A stretch of DNA of 47,380 nucleotides from JAWLGW01 sp964569055 (GTDB taxonomy: Bacteria; Planctomycetota; J058). The stretch spans positions 1 to 47,380 of the forward strand of contig CAZMSZ010000008.1 of NCBI GenBank assembly GCA_964569055.1. Direction: 5' to 3'. The position numbers were made by a program, and so were the translations under genes. Below, piece after piece: positions 31,072 to 42,670 of the stretch; position 1 is the stretch's first letter, and each line of letters begins with the position of its first letter. The notes beneath the pieces are model-generated. The model saw only the letters and a program-made list of their open reading frames with translations, made no database searches and had not been told where the DNA came from.

Positions 31072-31344
31072 GTGCCCAACTACCGCTATCGGTCTCGGGC
31101 CGCCGACGCGTCGTGCCCGAGCTGCGCCGAAGGCTTCGAGGTCCTGCAGACGATCTCCGACGACCCGCTCGCCTCCTGCCCCGAGTGCGGCGGCGAGGTG
31201 CGCCGGGTGATCGGCGCCACGCAGTTCAACGCCAACCCGAAGAACACCAAGAAGATGTTGTCCGACGGGAACCTCAAGCGGCTCGGCTTCAAGAAGCTCG
31301 TCAAGGAAGGCGACGGCAAGTACCGCGACGTGCTCGCCGACTGA
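31072..31344 (+). CDS. FmdB-type putative regulatory zinc-ribbon protein
   Basis: A 90-aa protein. It begins MPNYRYRSRAADASC, the typical start of FmdB-type proteins, with C15-x2-C18 and C36-x2-C39 forming one zinc ribbon, and a basic tail (KKMLSDGNLKRLGFKKLVK). Family members are annotated as putative regulators, without firm biochemical evidence. I chose GTG 31072 over GTG 31060 because it gives the family's normal N-terminus. First gene of the operon with TrmB; the stop is one base before the TrmB GTG. Confidence 0.8.
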   Translation: MPNYRYRSRAADASCPSCAEGFEVLQTISDDPLASCPECGGEVRRVIGATQFNANPKNTKKMLSDGNLKRLGFKKLVKEGDGKYRDVLAD

Positions 31345-31345
31345 C

Positions 31346-31981
31346 GTGAGCCGACGCAGCACTGCGCGGGTCCGGCAGCACGCCAACCCGCTCTCCTTCC
31401 GCAGCTCGGTGCCCACGCCCGACTGGGCGGCGCTGCTCCGCGACCCCGCCCTCCCGCGGGAGGTCGACCTCGGCTGCGGCCACGGCGAGTTCCTGTTGGA
31501 GCGGGCCCGGCGGCGGCCCGACCTGAACCTGATCGGGCTCGAGATCCGTCGCCCCATGGCCGAGCGGGTCAACGAGCGGATCGCGCGCGAGGCGCTGCCC
31601 AACGCGCACGTCGTGTGCTGCAACGCCAACGTCTCGTTCCCCGAGCTGTTCGGCCGGCGGAGCCTGGCGCGGGTCTACGTCCACTTCCCCGACCCGTGGT
31701 TCAAGAAGCGCCACCACAAGCGGCGCGTCATGACGCCGACCCTGGTGGGGCAGGTGGCCGAGGTCCTCCGGCCCGCCGGCGAGCTGCGCTTCATGACCGA
31801 CTTCGCCGAGTACGCTGCCGAGGTGGTGGAGCTGATGGCCGGCCAGCCGGCGTTCGAGAACCCGCACGGCCGCGGCCAGTCGGCGCCGGCCGACCCCGAG
31901 CTGCCGCCGACGCACCGCGAGCTGTGGCACGGCCGGCGCGGGGACCCGATCCACCGCTACGTCTGGCGGGCGCGCCCATGA
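31346..31981 (+). CDS. trmB: tRNA (guanine-N7-)-methyltransferase
   Basis: A 211-aa SAM-dependent enzyme that makes m7G46 in tRNA. SAM-binding EVDLGCGHGEFLLE and GLEIRRPMAERV are present, as is the catalytic VHFPDPWFKKRHHKRR stretch. The C-terminal HRELWHGRRGDPIHR replaces the usual TxYE..G...PIY. The length is normal. The start codon is GTG and the stop overlaps the next gene as ATGA. Confidence 0.93.
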   Translation: MSRRSTARVRQHANPLSFRSSVPTPDWAALLRDPALPREVDLGCGHGEFLLERARRRPDLNLIGLEIRRPMAERVNERIAREALPNAHVVCCNANVSFPELFGRRSLARVYVHFPDPWFKKRHHKRRVMTPTLVGQVAEVLRPAGELRFMTDFAEYAAEVVELMAGQPAFENPHGRGQSAPADPELPPTHRELWHGRRGDPIHRYVWRARP

Positions 31982-32595
31982 GCCTCGAGCACCGGCCCTG
32001 GACCCACCACCTGCGCCTGCTCCCGGGGGGCGAGGCCGACGTCGCGAGCGGGGTGGTGGCGACCGCGGTGGTGTTCGGCGGCCTGCTCTACCTCGAGCTG
32101 ATCGTCTCGATGGTGGTGCTCGAGATGGTCCGTCTGCGGCTGGATCCGCTGGTCGCGCTGAGCATGTTCGGCGCCTTCCCCTGCGCCGTGCTCGCGCTGT
32201 GGATCGCGATCCGGATCCAGACCACCCAGCCGATCGCGCTCGACGAGGCCGCCGCCTGGCCGGCGCGCGAGCGGGTCTACTACGGCGACGAGCTGCCGCG
32301 CGTGCCCACCGCGGCCCGGATCGTCTCGCTCCGGCCGCGGCGGGTCACCCTGCGCCTGATCGACGGCCGGCCGTTCGTGCTCACCTTCCGGGCCAACGAC
32401 GACCCCGACGACCTGCTGGCCCTGGCGCGCGCCCTGGCCGCCGCGGGCGCCGAGGCCGACCTCGAGGCGCTCGTCCGCGCCAAGGTGGAGGCGCTGGTGG
32501 GCGAGCTCCTCCCCGACCTCGACGGGATCCGCGAGGCGCTCGCCGCCGAGCTGCTCCCCCTCGGCGTGGTGGTCACCCGCGGCGAGGTGGCGTGA
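31978..32595 (+). CDS. Two-pass membrane protein of unknown function
   Basis: A 205-aa protein with two hydrophobic segments (about 22-47, GVVATAVVFGGLLYLELIVS; and 54-77, PLVALSMFGAFPCAVLALWI). A soluble part of about 125 residues follows with a PH-like feel (RVYYGDELPRVPTAARIVSL, VTLRLIDGRPFVLTF) and an acidic helix. It is translationally coupled to TrmB upstream and the GGCT-like gene downstream. No family recognised. Confidence 0.65.
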   Translation: MSLEHRPWTHHLRLLPGGEADVASGVVATAVVFGGLLYLELIVSMVVLEMVRLRLDPLVALSMFGAFPCAVLALWIAIRIQTTQPIALDEAAAWPARERVYYGDELPRVPTAARIVSLRPRRVTLRLIDGRPFVLTFRANDDPDDLLALARALAAAGAEADLEALVRAKVEALVGELLPDLDGIREALAAELLPLGVVVTRGEVA

Positions 32596-33503
32596 GCCGC
32601 CCGGTGCTGCTCGTCGGCCACGGCTCGCTCATGAGCGCGCGCGGCCTGGGCGAGGCGCTGGCCGCCACCCTCGACGCGCGGCTGCTGTGGATCGAGGGCG
32701 CCCCGCGCGGGTTCCACAAGCCGGTGCAGCGCGGCGGCTGCCTGGCCATGGACGTCGCCCTCACGGCCGCCGCGGCGCGCGGCCGGACCTGCCGCCCCGC
32801 CGCGCCGAGCCCCGCCGTCGCCGGCGAGCTCGGGTTCGAGGGGGTGCTGCTGTCGGTCGAGGGCGAGGCGACCGCGCTGGTGGCGCGGCGCGAGGGCTAC
32901 CCGCCCGACGCCTGGGAGCGGCTGCGCCTCCTGGCCGGGGAGGCCGGGATCGAGGCGCTGCTGCTGCGCCTGGCCGAGGAGGAGGCCGGCGGCGACGCGC
33001 TCGCCTACCGCCGCGCGCTGCGCGCCCTGGCCGGCAAGGGCGAGCGGTTCGCCGACACCTGCCATTACCTGCCGCACCCGGTCGTGACCGACCGGGGCCC
33101 GGCCGTGATCTTCGTGGCGCCGGGCCCAGACGCCACCGGCGACGAGCGGCCGTCCTGCCGCGCGCCCTACCCGGCGCTCGAGCGCACCCTGCTCGACCGG
33201 GTGTTCGAGCACGGACCCGCGGCCTACGCCCGCTTCGACGGCGAGCGGCAGCGCCACTACGCCGAGGTGTGCCTGCTCGCCGCCGCGCACGGAGTGCACG
33301 TGGGCGACCTCCTCGGCGGCGCGCTCGCGGCGGACCACCCGCTCGCCTCCCTGCTGGCGGGCTGGCGCGCCGACCCGAGCCCCCTCGCGGCGGAGCGGAG
33401 CGCCTTGCGGCAGATCCCCGCCCTCGCGACCGGCGCCGCCTACGCCGCGCGCTTCCCGGCCTCGCTCGACGCCGCCCTCGCCCGCAGCGGGCTCGCCGGC
33501 TGA
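32592..33503 (+). CDS. Gamma-glutamylcyclotransferase-like protein
   Basis: A 303-aa protein. Its first 110 residues match the GGCT/AIG2/ChaC pattern: VGHGSLMSARGL in place of YGSLM, LLWIEGAPRGFHKPV (as in GyRRxFnk), GVLLSVEGEATALVARREGY with Glu101 at the catalytic position. The remainder (110-303) is helical and longer than usual for the family. It may cyclise gamma-glutamyl groups or act on a related small substrate; the first Tyr of YGSLM is His here. The start overlaps the previous stop as GTGA. Confidence 0.65.
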   Translation: MSRPVLLVGHGSLMSARGLGEALAATLDARLLWIEGAPRGFHKPVQRGGCLAMDVALTAAAARGRTCRPAAPSPAVAGELGFEGVLLSVEGEATALVARREGYPPDAWERLRLLAGEAGIEALLLRLAEEEAGGDALAYRRALRALAGKGERFADTCHYLPHPVVTDRGPAVIFVAPGPDATGDERPSCRAPYPALERTLLDRVFEHGPAAYARFDGERQRHYAEVCLLAAAHGVHVGDLLGGALAADHPLASLLAGWRADPSPLAAERSALRQIPALATGAAYAARFPASLDAALARSGLAG

Positions 33504-33654
33504 GCGGCGGTTCGTCTCGCCGGCCCAGTCGGCGAGCAAGCCTTGCTCACGTTCGGCTCACGTTCGGCTCGCTCGGTCTCACCGGCGTCGGGCGAGCGCC
33601 GGTTGCACCTCGGCCCGCGGCTTGCCCGGGGCGGACGGACCCACCCCCCGGAGG

Positions 33655-33660
33655 TACGCT
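33655..33660 (+). promoter_or_regulatory. -10-like box TACGCT
   Basis: GGTACGCT, with TTGCCC 17 nt upstream as a -35 candidate. It overlaps a GGAGG that would otherwise serve a GTG start at 33663. This is why I place the Uma2 start at ATG 33678. Confidence 0.35.
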
Positions 33661-33677
33661 GTGTGGCAGAGAGCACC

Positions 33678-34370
33678 ATGGCCCGTCCCGACCCCGCCCC
33701 GCCCATTGAACGCGTGCCCGAGCTCGTGGCCGGCGATCGGCTCACTCGCGACGAGTTCGAGCGGCGGTATCACGCGATGCCGCACCTCACGAAGGCCGAG
33801 CTGATCGAGGGCGTGGTCTACGTGCCCTCTCCCATCCGGGTCACCCACCACGGGTCCCCCCACGCCTCGATCATGGGCTGGCTCACGACCTATTGGGCCG
33901 CCACGCCAGGGACGCTCGCCGCGGCCAACAGCACCGTGCGCCTGGACCTCGACAACGAGCCGCAGCCGGACGCCTTCCTGTGTCTCCTCCCCGAGGCGGG
34001 CGGCCAGGCCACGATCGACCCCGACGGCTACCTCGAGGGCGCGCCCGAGCTCGCGGCCGAGGTGACCGCCAGCACGGCCAGCTACGACCTGCACGACAAG
34101 AAGCGCGCCTACCGCCGCAACGGCGTGCGCGAGTACGTCGTGTGGCGCACGCAGGAGCGGGCGCTCGATTGGTTCGTCCTGCGGGCGGGCCGCTACGAGC
34201 TGCTCGCGCCGGATCCCGAGGGCCTCCTGCGGAGCGAGGCCTTCCCCGGGCTGTGGCTCGACGTGGAGGCGCTGCTCGGGGGCGACCTCGCCGCCGTCCT
34301 CGGCGCGCTCGGCCGCGGGCTCGCCTCCGACGAGCACGCCGCCTTCGCCGCCCGGCTGCGCACGCGGTGA
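33678..34370 (+). CDS. Uma2-family (DUF820) putative restriction-like endonuclease
   Basis: A 230-aa protein with the PD-(D/E)xK pattern of Uma2 proteins: ELIEGVVYVP near the start, QPDAFL (Asp98), ELAAEVTASTAS (Glu128), DLHDKKRAYRRNGVREYVVW. Uma2 genes are often many per genome in cyanobacteria, Planctomycetota and Myxococcota, and their biological role is not established. It could be a mobile or selfish gene. GTG 33663 would add five residues. It is separate from the homocitrate operon that follows. Confidence 0.85.
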   Translation: MARPDPAPPIERVPELVAGDRLTRDEFERRYHAMPHLTKAELIEGVVYVPSPIRVTHHGSPHASIMGWLTTYWAATPGTLAAANSTVRLDLDNEPQPDAFLCLLPEAGGQATIDPDGYLEGAPELAAEVTASTASYDLHDKKRAYRRNGVREYVVWRTQERALDWFVLRAGRYELLAPDPEGLLRSEAFPGLWLDVEALLGGDLAAVLGALGRGLASDEHAAFAARLRTR

Positions 34371-34401
34371 CGCCCCGATGCCGTCGGCGCGCCCCCGGTG
34401 G

Positions 34402-34407
34402 TAGTCT
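34402..34407 (+). promoter_or_regulatory. -10-like box TAGTCT for the homocitrate operon
   Basis: GGTAGTCT, 34 nt before the ATG at 34442. The leader contains GAGGTGAG as ribosome site. Confidence 0.4.
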
Positions 34408-34441
34408 CCTCGACCGAGACCGCCCGCCGAGGTGAGCCCCC

Positions 34442-35587
34442 ATGGTCATGATCCTCGACTCGACCCTGCGCGAAGGGGAGCAGACCCCGGGCGTCTACTT
34501 CCCCGAGCACGCCAAGCTGGCGATCGCCGAGGCGCTCGAGCGGGTCGGCGTGTCGGTGATCGAGGCGGGCCACCCCATGGTCAGCCCGAGCATCGAGTGC
34601 GCGGTGCGCCTGCTCGCGCGCCAGCCGCTGCGAGCGCGCGTGGCCGCCCACGCCCGCAGCGTGCAGGAGGACGTGGACCAGGCGCTCGACTGCGGGGTCA
34701 AGTTCCTGGGGATCTTCTACTGCGTCTCGAGCGAGCGGCTGGACGGGGTGTTCAAGCGCAGCCTCAGCAGCGCGATCGACCAGATCACCCGCGTGATCGC
34801 CTACGCGCGCGAACGGCGCCCCGACCTCATGATCCGCTACACGCCCGAGGACACGGTCCGCTCCAAGTTCGAGAACGTGGTCGAGGCCGCGGCCGCGGCC
34901 TGCGAGGCGGGCGCCGACGTGATCAGCATCGCCGACACCACCGGCGCCATGATCCCGGGCCACCGCAGCATGTACGACTTCGCCGCCCGCCTGCGGACGG
35001 CCCTCGACGAGCGGGGCGCGCGGCCGCGGCTGGCCGTGCACTGCCACAACGACCGCGGGCTGGCGCTGGCGAACGCCCTCGACGCCCGCCGGGCCGGGGT
35101 CGAGATCATAGACACCACCGTGCTCGGGATCGGCGAGCGGGCCGGGATCGTCGACCTGGCCCAGCTCCTGGCCGTGCTGGTGGCCGACCTCGGCGAGACC
35201 GGCTGGGACACCACCGCCCTCCCCGAGCTCTATCGCCGGGTGGCGACCTACGCGGGGCTGACGATCCCGCCCAACCAGCCGCTGATCGGCGAGAACGCGT
35301 TCACGCACTGCGCCGGGGTGCACACCCACGCCGCGACCAAGAACGCGGTCCACTACCAGAGCCTCGACCCGGCCCTGGTCGGGCGGGAGATGCAGGTCGC
35401 GCTCGACCACATGAGCGGCCTGGCCTCGGTCGCCTACGCCCTCGAGAAGGTGGGCGAGGACGCGAGCGACCGCGAGCTGGTGCGCGACGTCCTGGCTCGG
35501 GTCAAGCAGGTGGGCGAGCTGGGGCGCACGGTGCGGCGCGAGGAGCTGCGCGACATCGTGAGCTGGGTGCGGAAGGGCGCGCCGTGA
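34442..35587 (+). CDS. Homocitrate synthase-like (DRE-TIM metallolyase)
   Basis: A 381-aa enzyme with the catalytic barrel and a short C-terminal part, but without the roughly 110-residue LeuA regulatory domain of leucine-feedback isopropylmalate synthases. DSTLREGEQTPG (6-17) holds metal ligand Asp6. H200-x-H202 (VHCHNDRGL) completes the metal site, and GIGERAG and FTHCAGVHTHA follow. The next genes encode homoaconitase-type and homoisocitrate dehydrogenase-type proteins, so condensation of acetyl-CoA with 2-oxoglutarate is the best guess. Isopropylmalate or (R)-citramalate synthase is the alternative. First gene of a four-gene operon with GTGA overlaps. Confidence 0.75.
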   Translation: MVMILDSTLREGEQTPGVYFPEHAKLAIAEALERVGVSVIEAGHPMVSPSIECAVRLLARQPLRARVAAHARSVQEDVDQALDCGVKFLGIFYCVSSERLDGVFKRSLSSAIDQITRVIAYARERRPDLMIRYTPEDTVRSKFENVVEAAAAACEAGADVISIADTTGAMIPGHRSMYDFAARLRTALDERGARPRLAVHCHNDRGLALANALDARRAGVEIIDTTVLGIGERAGIVDLAQLLAVLVADLGETGWDTTALPELYRRVATYAGLTIPPNQPLIGENAFTHCAGVHTHAATKNAVHYQSLDPALVGREMQVALDHMSGLASVAYALEKVGEDASDRELVRDVLARVKQVGELGRTVRREELRDIVSWVRKGAP

Positions 35588-36840
35588 GCGGCCGGACCTT
35601 CGTCGAGAAGGTCCTCGGCCGCCTCGCGGGGGGGCCGGCGGCCGCCGGGGACATCGTGACGGTCGAGCCCGACTTCGTCATGTCCCACGACAACACCTCG
35701 TTCGTGGTCGACCGGTTCCGCGAGACCGGCCGGACCCGGGTGTGGGACCCCAGCCGGATCGCGGTCGTGTTCGACCACTGCGTCCCGGCGCTGGACCCCG
35801 AGCACGCCCGCAACCACTCCGACGGGCGCGCCTTCGTGGAGGAGCAGGGGATCGCCCACTTCTTCGACGCCGGGGTGGGGGTGTGCCACCAGGTCCTGTG
35901 CGAGCGCGGGCTGGTCCGGCCCGGCGAGCTGGTGCTGGGCTCCGACAGCCACTCCACCCTGTACGGGGCGCTGGGCGCCCTGGGGGTCCCGATCAACCGC
36001 ACCGAGATGGCCGGGATCTGGGCCACCGGCAAGCTGTGGCTCAAGGTGCCGACCACGATCCGGATCGCGCTCGAGGGGCGGCTGCGCCCGGGGGTCTACG
36101 CCAAGGACGCGGTGCTCAAGCTGCTGCGCCTGCTCGGGGCGGACGGCGCGACCTACCGCGCGATCGAGCTCACCGGGAGCGGCGTGGCGCACCTCTCGAT
36201 CTCCGAGCGCATGACCCTGTGCAACATGGCGGTCGAGCTGGGGGCCAAGGCGGGGGTCATGCCCTGCGACGAGCGCACGCGCGAGTTCCTGGCCGGCCGC
36301 ACCGAGCGGCCGCTGGCCCCGGTCGCGGCCGACCCGGACGCGCGCTACGAGCGCGAGCTGACGCTCGACCTCGAGGCGCTCGTCCCGCAGGTCGCCTGCC
36401 CCCACGCCGTCGACAACGTGGACGACCTCACGGCGGTGCTCGGCACGCCCGTCCACCAGGGCTACCTCGGGAGCTGCACCAACGGGCGGCTCGACGACCT
36501 GCAGGTGGCGGCGGCGGTCCTGCGGGGGCGGCGGATCGCGCCCGGGGTGCGCCTGGTGATCTACCCCGCCTCGTCGGAGGTCGCCGCCGCCGCCGAGGCC
36601 GACGGCACGCTCGACGTGCTGCGGGCGGCCGGGGGCGAGGTCATGACGGCGAGCTGCGGGCCGTGCTTCGGGGCGGTCGGCGCCACGCTCGGCCCGGGCG
36701 AGGTGTGCGTGTCGAGCTCGAACCGCAACTTCTGCGGGCGGATGGGCCACCGCGACTCGCGCGTCTACCTGGCGAGCCCCGCCGTGGTCGCCGCGAGCTG
36801 CGTGGCGGGCGCGCTGGCCGACCCGGGGGAGCTGCTGTGA
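35584..36840 (+). CDS. Homoaconitase / isopropylmalate isomerase large subunit
   Basis: A 418-aa aconitase-family large subunit. The 4Fe-4S cysteines are in GSCTNGR (C298) and CGPC (C358, C361). MSHDNTSFVV, GSDSHSTLYGALG, SSNRNFCGRMG and PAVVAASCVAG are also visible. The length fits the LeuC2/HacA group (about 420 aa), which is shorter than enterobacterial LeuC. It dehydrates and rehydrates homocitrate (or isopropylmalate) with the small subunit. The GTG start overlaps the synthase stop. Confidence 0.85.
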   Translation: MSGRTFVEKVLGRLAGGPAAAGDIVTVEPDFVMSHDNTSFVVDRFRETGRTRVWDPSRIAVVFDHCVPALDPEHARNHSDGRAFVEEQGIAHFFDAGVGVCHQVLCERGLVRPGELVLGSDSHSTLYGALGALGVPINRTEMAGIWATGKLWLKVPTTIRIALEGRLRPGVYAKDAVLKLLRLLGADGATYRAIELTGSGVAHLSISERMTLCNMAVELGAKAGVMPCDERTREFLAGRTERPLAPVAADPDARYERELTLDLEALVPQVACPHAVDNVDDLTAVLGTPVHQGYLGSCTNGRLDDLQVAAAVLRGRRIAPGVRLVIYPASSEVAAAAEADGTLDVLRAAGGEVMTASCGPCFGAVGATLGPGEVCVSSSNRNFCGRMGHRDSRVYLASPAVVAASCVAGALADPGELL

Positions 36841-37328
36841 TCGGCGGGACGGCGCTCAAGTACGAGGCGGACGACGTCAACACCGACGTGATCTGGCCCG
36901 GCAAGTACACCTACGTCAAGGTGCCGCCGGACGAGATGCCCCGCTACGCCATGGAGACGTTCGACCCCGGCTTCGCGGCCAAGGCGCGCGAGCACGCGGT
37001 GCTGGTGGTCGGCAAGAACTTCGGCTGCGGCAGCTCGCGCGAGCAGGCCTCCGAGTGCCTCAAGCGCTCGGGGATCGCGGTCGTGATCGGGCGCAGCTTC
37101 GCGCGGATCTTCTACCGCAACAGCATCAACCTCGGCCTGCCGGTGATCGAGTCGCCCGAGGCGGTCGACGCGATCGCGCCGGGCGACGCGGTCGAGGTCG
37201 ACCTCGAGGCCGGCGAGGTGCGCGTGAACGGGCGCGCCCTGCGCGTGCCGCGCTACCCGCCGTTCGTGCTCGAGCTGATCCGCGACGGCGGCCTGATCCC
37301 GCACATTCGCAAGCAGGGGGCCCCGTGA
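36837..37328 (+). CDS. Homoaconitase / isopropylmalate isomerase small subunit
   Basis: A 163-aa protein with DDVNTDVIWPGKYTYVKVP, GKNFGCGSSREQA and ARIFYRNSINLGLPVI, all typical of LeuD2/HacB proteins. The substrate loop after PGKY reads TYV, not LRT. In methanogen enzymes YLRT marks isopropylmalate isomerase and YLVY marks homoaconitase; the missing Arg here argues against isopropylmalate, though it does not prove homoaconitate. The GTG start overlaps the large-subunit stop as GTGA. Confidence 0.85.
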   Translation: MIGGTALKYEADDVNTDVIWPGKYTYVKVPPDEMPRYAMETFDPGFAAKAREHAVLVVGKNFGCGSSREQASECLKRSGIAVVIGRSFARIFYRNSINLGLPVIESPEAVDAIAPGDAVEVDLEAGEVRVNGRALRVPRYPPFVLELIRDGGLIPHIRKQGAP

Positions 37329-38320
37329 CCCGCGTCTGTCTGCTCCCCGGCGACGGGATCGGCCCCGAGGTGGTGGCCGAGGGCCGCCGCGTCCTCGAGG
37401 CGCTCGCGCCCGACATCGAGCTGACCGAGGCGGCGGTGGGCTTTGGGGCCTACGAGCGCCACGGCAGCCCGCTCCCCGAGGCCACGGCCGCCGCGGTCGC
37501 GGCCGCGGACGCCGCGCTGCTCGGGGCGGTCACCACCCCGCCCGGGATCCCCGGCTACCGCTCGCCGGTCCTGCAGCTGCGCCAGCGCTTCGGCCTGTAC
37601 GCCAACGTGCGCCCGTGCGCCTCGGTCCCGCACCCGAGCTCGCGCCCGGGGATCGACCTCGTGATCGTGCGCGAGAACACCGAGTGCCTGTACTGCGGCC
37701 GCGAGCGGGTCGAGGACGGGGGCGACACCGCGATCAGCGAGCGGGTGATCACGCGCGCCGCCTCGGCGCGGATCGTGCGCCACGCCTGCGAGCTGGCCCG
37801 CGCGCAGGGGCGCCGCAAGCTGACCCTGGTCCACAAGGCGAACGTGCTGCGCGAGAGCGACGGCCTGTTCCGGCGCGTGGGGCTCGAGGTGACGCGCGAC
37901 TACCCCGAGCTCGAGGTCGAGGAGCAGCTCGTCGACGCCTGCGCCATGAACCTGATCCGCGCCCCCGAGCGGTTCGAGGTGATCGTCACCACCAACCTGT
38001 TCGGCGACATCCTCAGCGACGAGGCGTGCATGCTCGTCGGCGGGCTCGGCCTGGCCTGCTCGGCGAACGTGGGCGAGCGCGCGGCGGTGTTCGAGCCGGT
38101 CCACGGCAGCGCGCCCGACATCGCGGGCCGGGGGATCGCCAACCCGCTCGCCACGATCCTCTCGGTCGCGCTGCTGCTCGAGCACCTCGGCCGACCCGAG
38201 CCCGCCGCCAAGCTCCGCGCCGCCACCCGCGCCGTCCTCGAGGCGGGCGAGACCACCCCCGACCTCGGGGGCGCCCTCGGCACGCGGGCGGCCGCGGACG
38301 CGGTCCTCGCCCGGCTCTGA
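37325..38320 (+). CDS. Homoisocitrate dehydrogenase-like (beta-decarboxylating dehydrogenase)
   Basis: A 331-aa NAD(P)-dependent enzyme. LLPGDGIGPEVV is at the start. RSPVLQLRQRFGLYANVRP is the substrate loop, IDLVIVRENTECLY the signature, HKANVLRESDGLF holds the catalytic Lys, and TTNLFGDILSDEACMLVGG and FEPVHGSAPDIAG the metal and cofactor segments. The ANVRP and IVRENTE style is nearer homoisocitrate and NAD-isocitrate dehydrogenases than LeuB, as I recall the Thermus sequence. Last gene of the operon; a hairpin-repeat array follows. Confidence 0.82.
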   Translation: MTRVCLLPGDGIGPEVVAEGRRVLEALAPDIELTEAAVGFGAYERHGSPLPEATAAAVAAADAALLGAVTTPPGIPGYRSPVLQLRQRFGLYANVRPCASVPHPSSRPGIDLVIVRENTECLYCGRERVEDGGDTAISERVITRAASARIVRHACELARAQGRRKLTLVHKANVLRESDGLFRRVGLEVTRDYPELEVEEQLVDACAMNLIRAPERFEVIVTTNLFGDILSDEACMLVGGLGLACSANVGERAAVFEPVHGSAPDIAGRGIANPLATILSVALLLEHLGRPEPAAKLRAATRAVLEAGETTPDLGGALGTRAAADAVLARL

Positions 38321-38352
38321 GGGGGGCGGGGCGGTTCTCCCCGGCCGAGGGA

Positions 38353-38859
38353 GACCGCCAAGGAAGAGCTGTCGCTGGGGGTGCACCTCCTTGACGTGAA
38401 GGAGACCGCCAACCTCGGAGCTGTCGCTGACGAGGCGCCCTCCCCGGCGTGAAAGAGGACCGCCAAGGCCGCCAAGACCGCCAAGGAAGAGCTGTCGCTG
38501 GTGGCGCCCCTCCTCGGCGTGAAGGACGACCGCCAAGGAAGAGCTGCCGCTGGGGGTGCACCCTCCTTGGCGTGAAGGAGGACCGGCAAGGAAGAGCTGT
38601 CGCTGGCGGTACCCCTCCCTGGCGTGAAGGAGACCGCCAACCTCGGAGCTGTCGCTGACGAGGCGCCCCTCCTCGGCGTGAAAGAGGACCGCCAAGGCCG
38701 CCAAGGTCGCCAAGGGAGAGCTGTCGCTGGTGGCGCCCCTCCTCGGCGTGAAGGACGACCGCCAAGGAAGAGCTGCCGCTGGGGGTGCACCCTCCTTGGC
38801 GTGAAGGAGGACCGGCAAGGAAGAGCTGTCGCTGGCGGTGCGCCCTCCCCAGGCAGCGG
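38353..38859. repeat. Nine-unit tandem hairpin repeat array with 228-bp super-repeat
   Basis: Units start at 38353, 38404, 38458, 38528, 38581, 38632, 38687, 38757 and 38810, each 50-70 bp. A unit reads GACCGCCAAGGAAGAGCTG, then tCGCTGG..., then TCCTTGGCGTGAAGGA. In the 38528 and 38757 units CGCCAAGGA and TCCTTGGCG form a perfect 9-bp stem around a GGGTGCACCC palindrome. Units 2-5 and 6-9 are two copies of a four-unit block with 228-bp period. The two long units contain an inner 9-bp repeat (CCGCCAAGn). No start codon, ribosome site or plausible protein fits the array. Confidence 0.85.
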
Positions 38860-38894
38860 TCCGCCATCTTGCTTGGGTGTAGCCCCAGGGCAAA

Positions 38895-42338
<3,444 letters not shown>

Positions 42339-42670
42339 AGTAGCCGGCTTCGCAGGCGCCCGAGCCGCTGCGCAGCTCAGACGGCCGCTCGCTGGCCGCT
42401 GCGGGCATCGCCTGGATGAGCTCTGCGGGTGAGCCCGTGAACGGGGTGCGCTCCCAGCGCCCAGTGTGGCGCTTCACGCTCAGGCCAAAGCGATCGCGGG
42501 CGGTCCTCGAGGCCGGCAGCCGGTCATGCACGAAGTCGCGCCGTGGTTGCTCCTGCCCTGCGGTTTTGCTCAGGTGCACCCGCGGACGAGCTCGCAAACT
42601 CGAGCGCCGCGGGGCTGCTGGACCCGCGCGCTCGTGTCCACGGCGCGCGCCTCCGCGAGCGGAGGGCGCC
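42339..42670. other. Non-coding gap with a possible gene remnant
   Basis: This gap separates the kinase from the secretion-type module. On the minus strand 42406-42483 encodes VKRHTGRWERTPFTGSPAEL and a few more residues, which look more protein-like than the surrounding frames; it has no proper start or end and may be a degraded gene. Nothing else is seen. Confidence 0.3.

Noticed and set aside
34442..38320. Confident assignment as leucine biosynthesis (leuA-leuC-leuD-leuB)
   Set aside because: The missing LeuA regulatory domain, the small-subunit loop and the dehydrogenase style fit the homocitrate route better. It is left open as an alternative rather than excluded.
38353..38859. CRISPR array
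   Set aside because: Repeat units abut without unique spacers, differ from each other and form a higher-order duplication. No cas genes are present.
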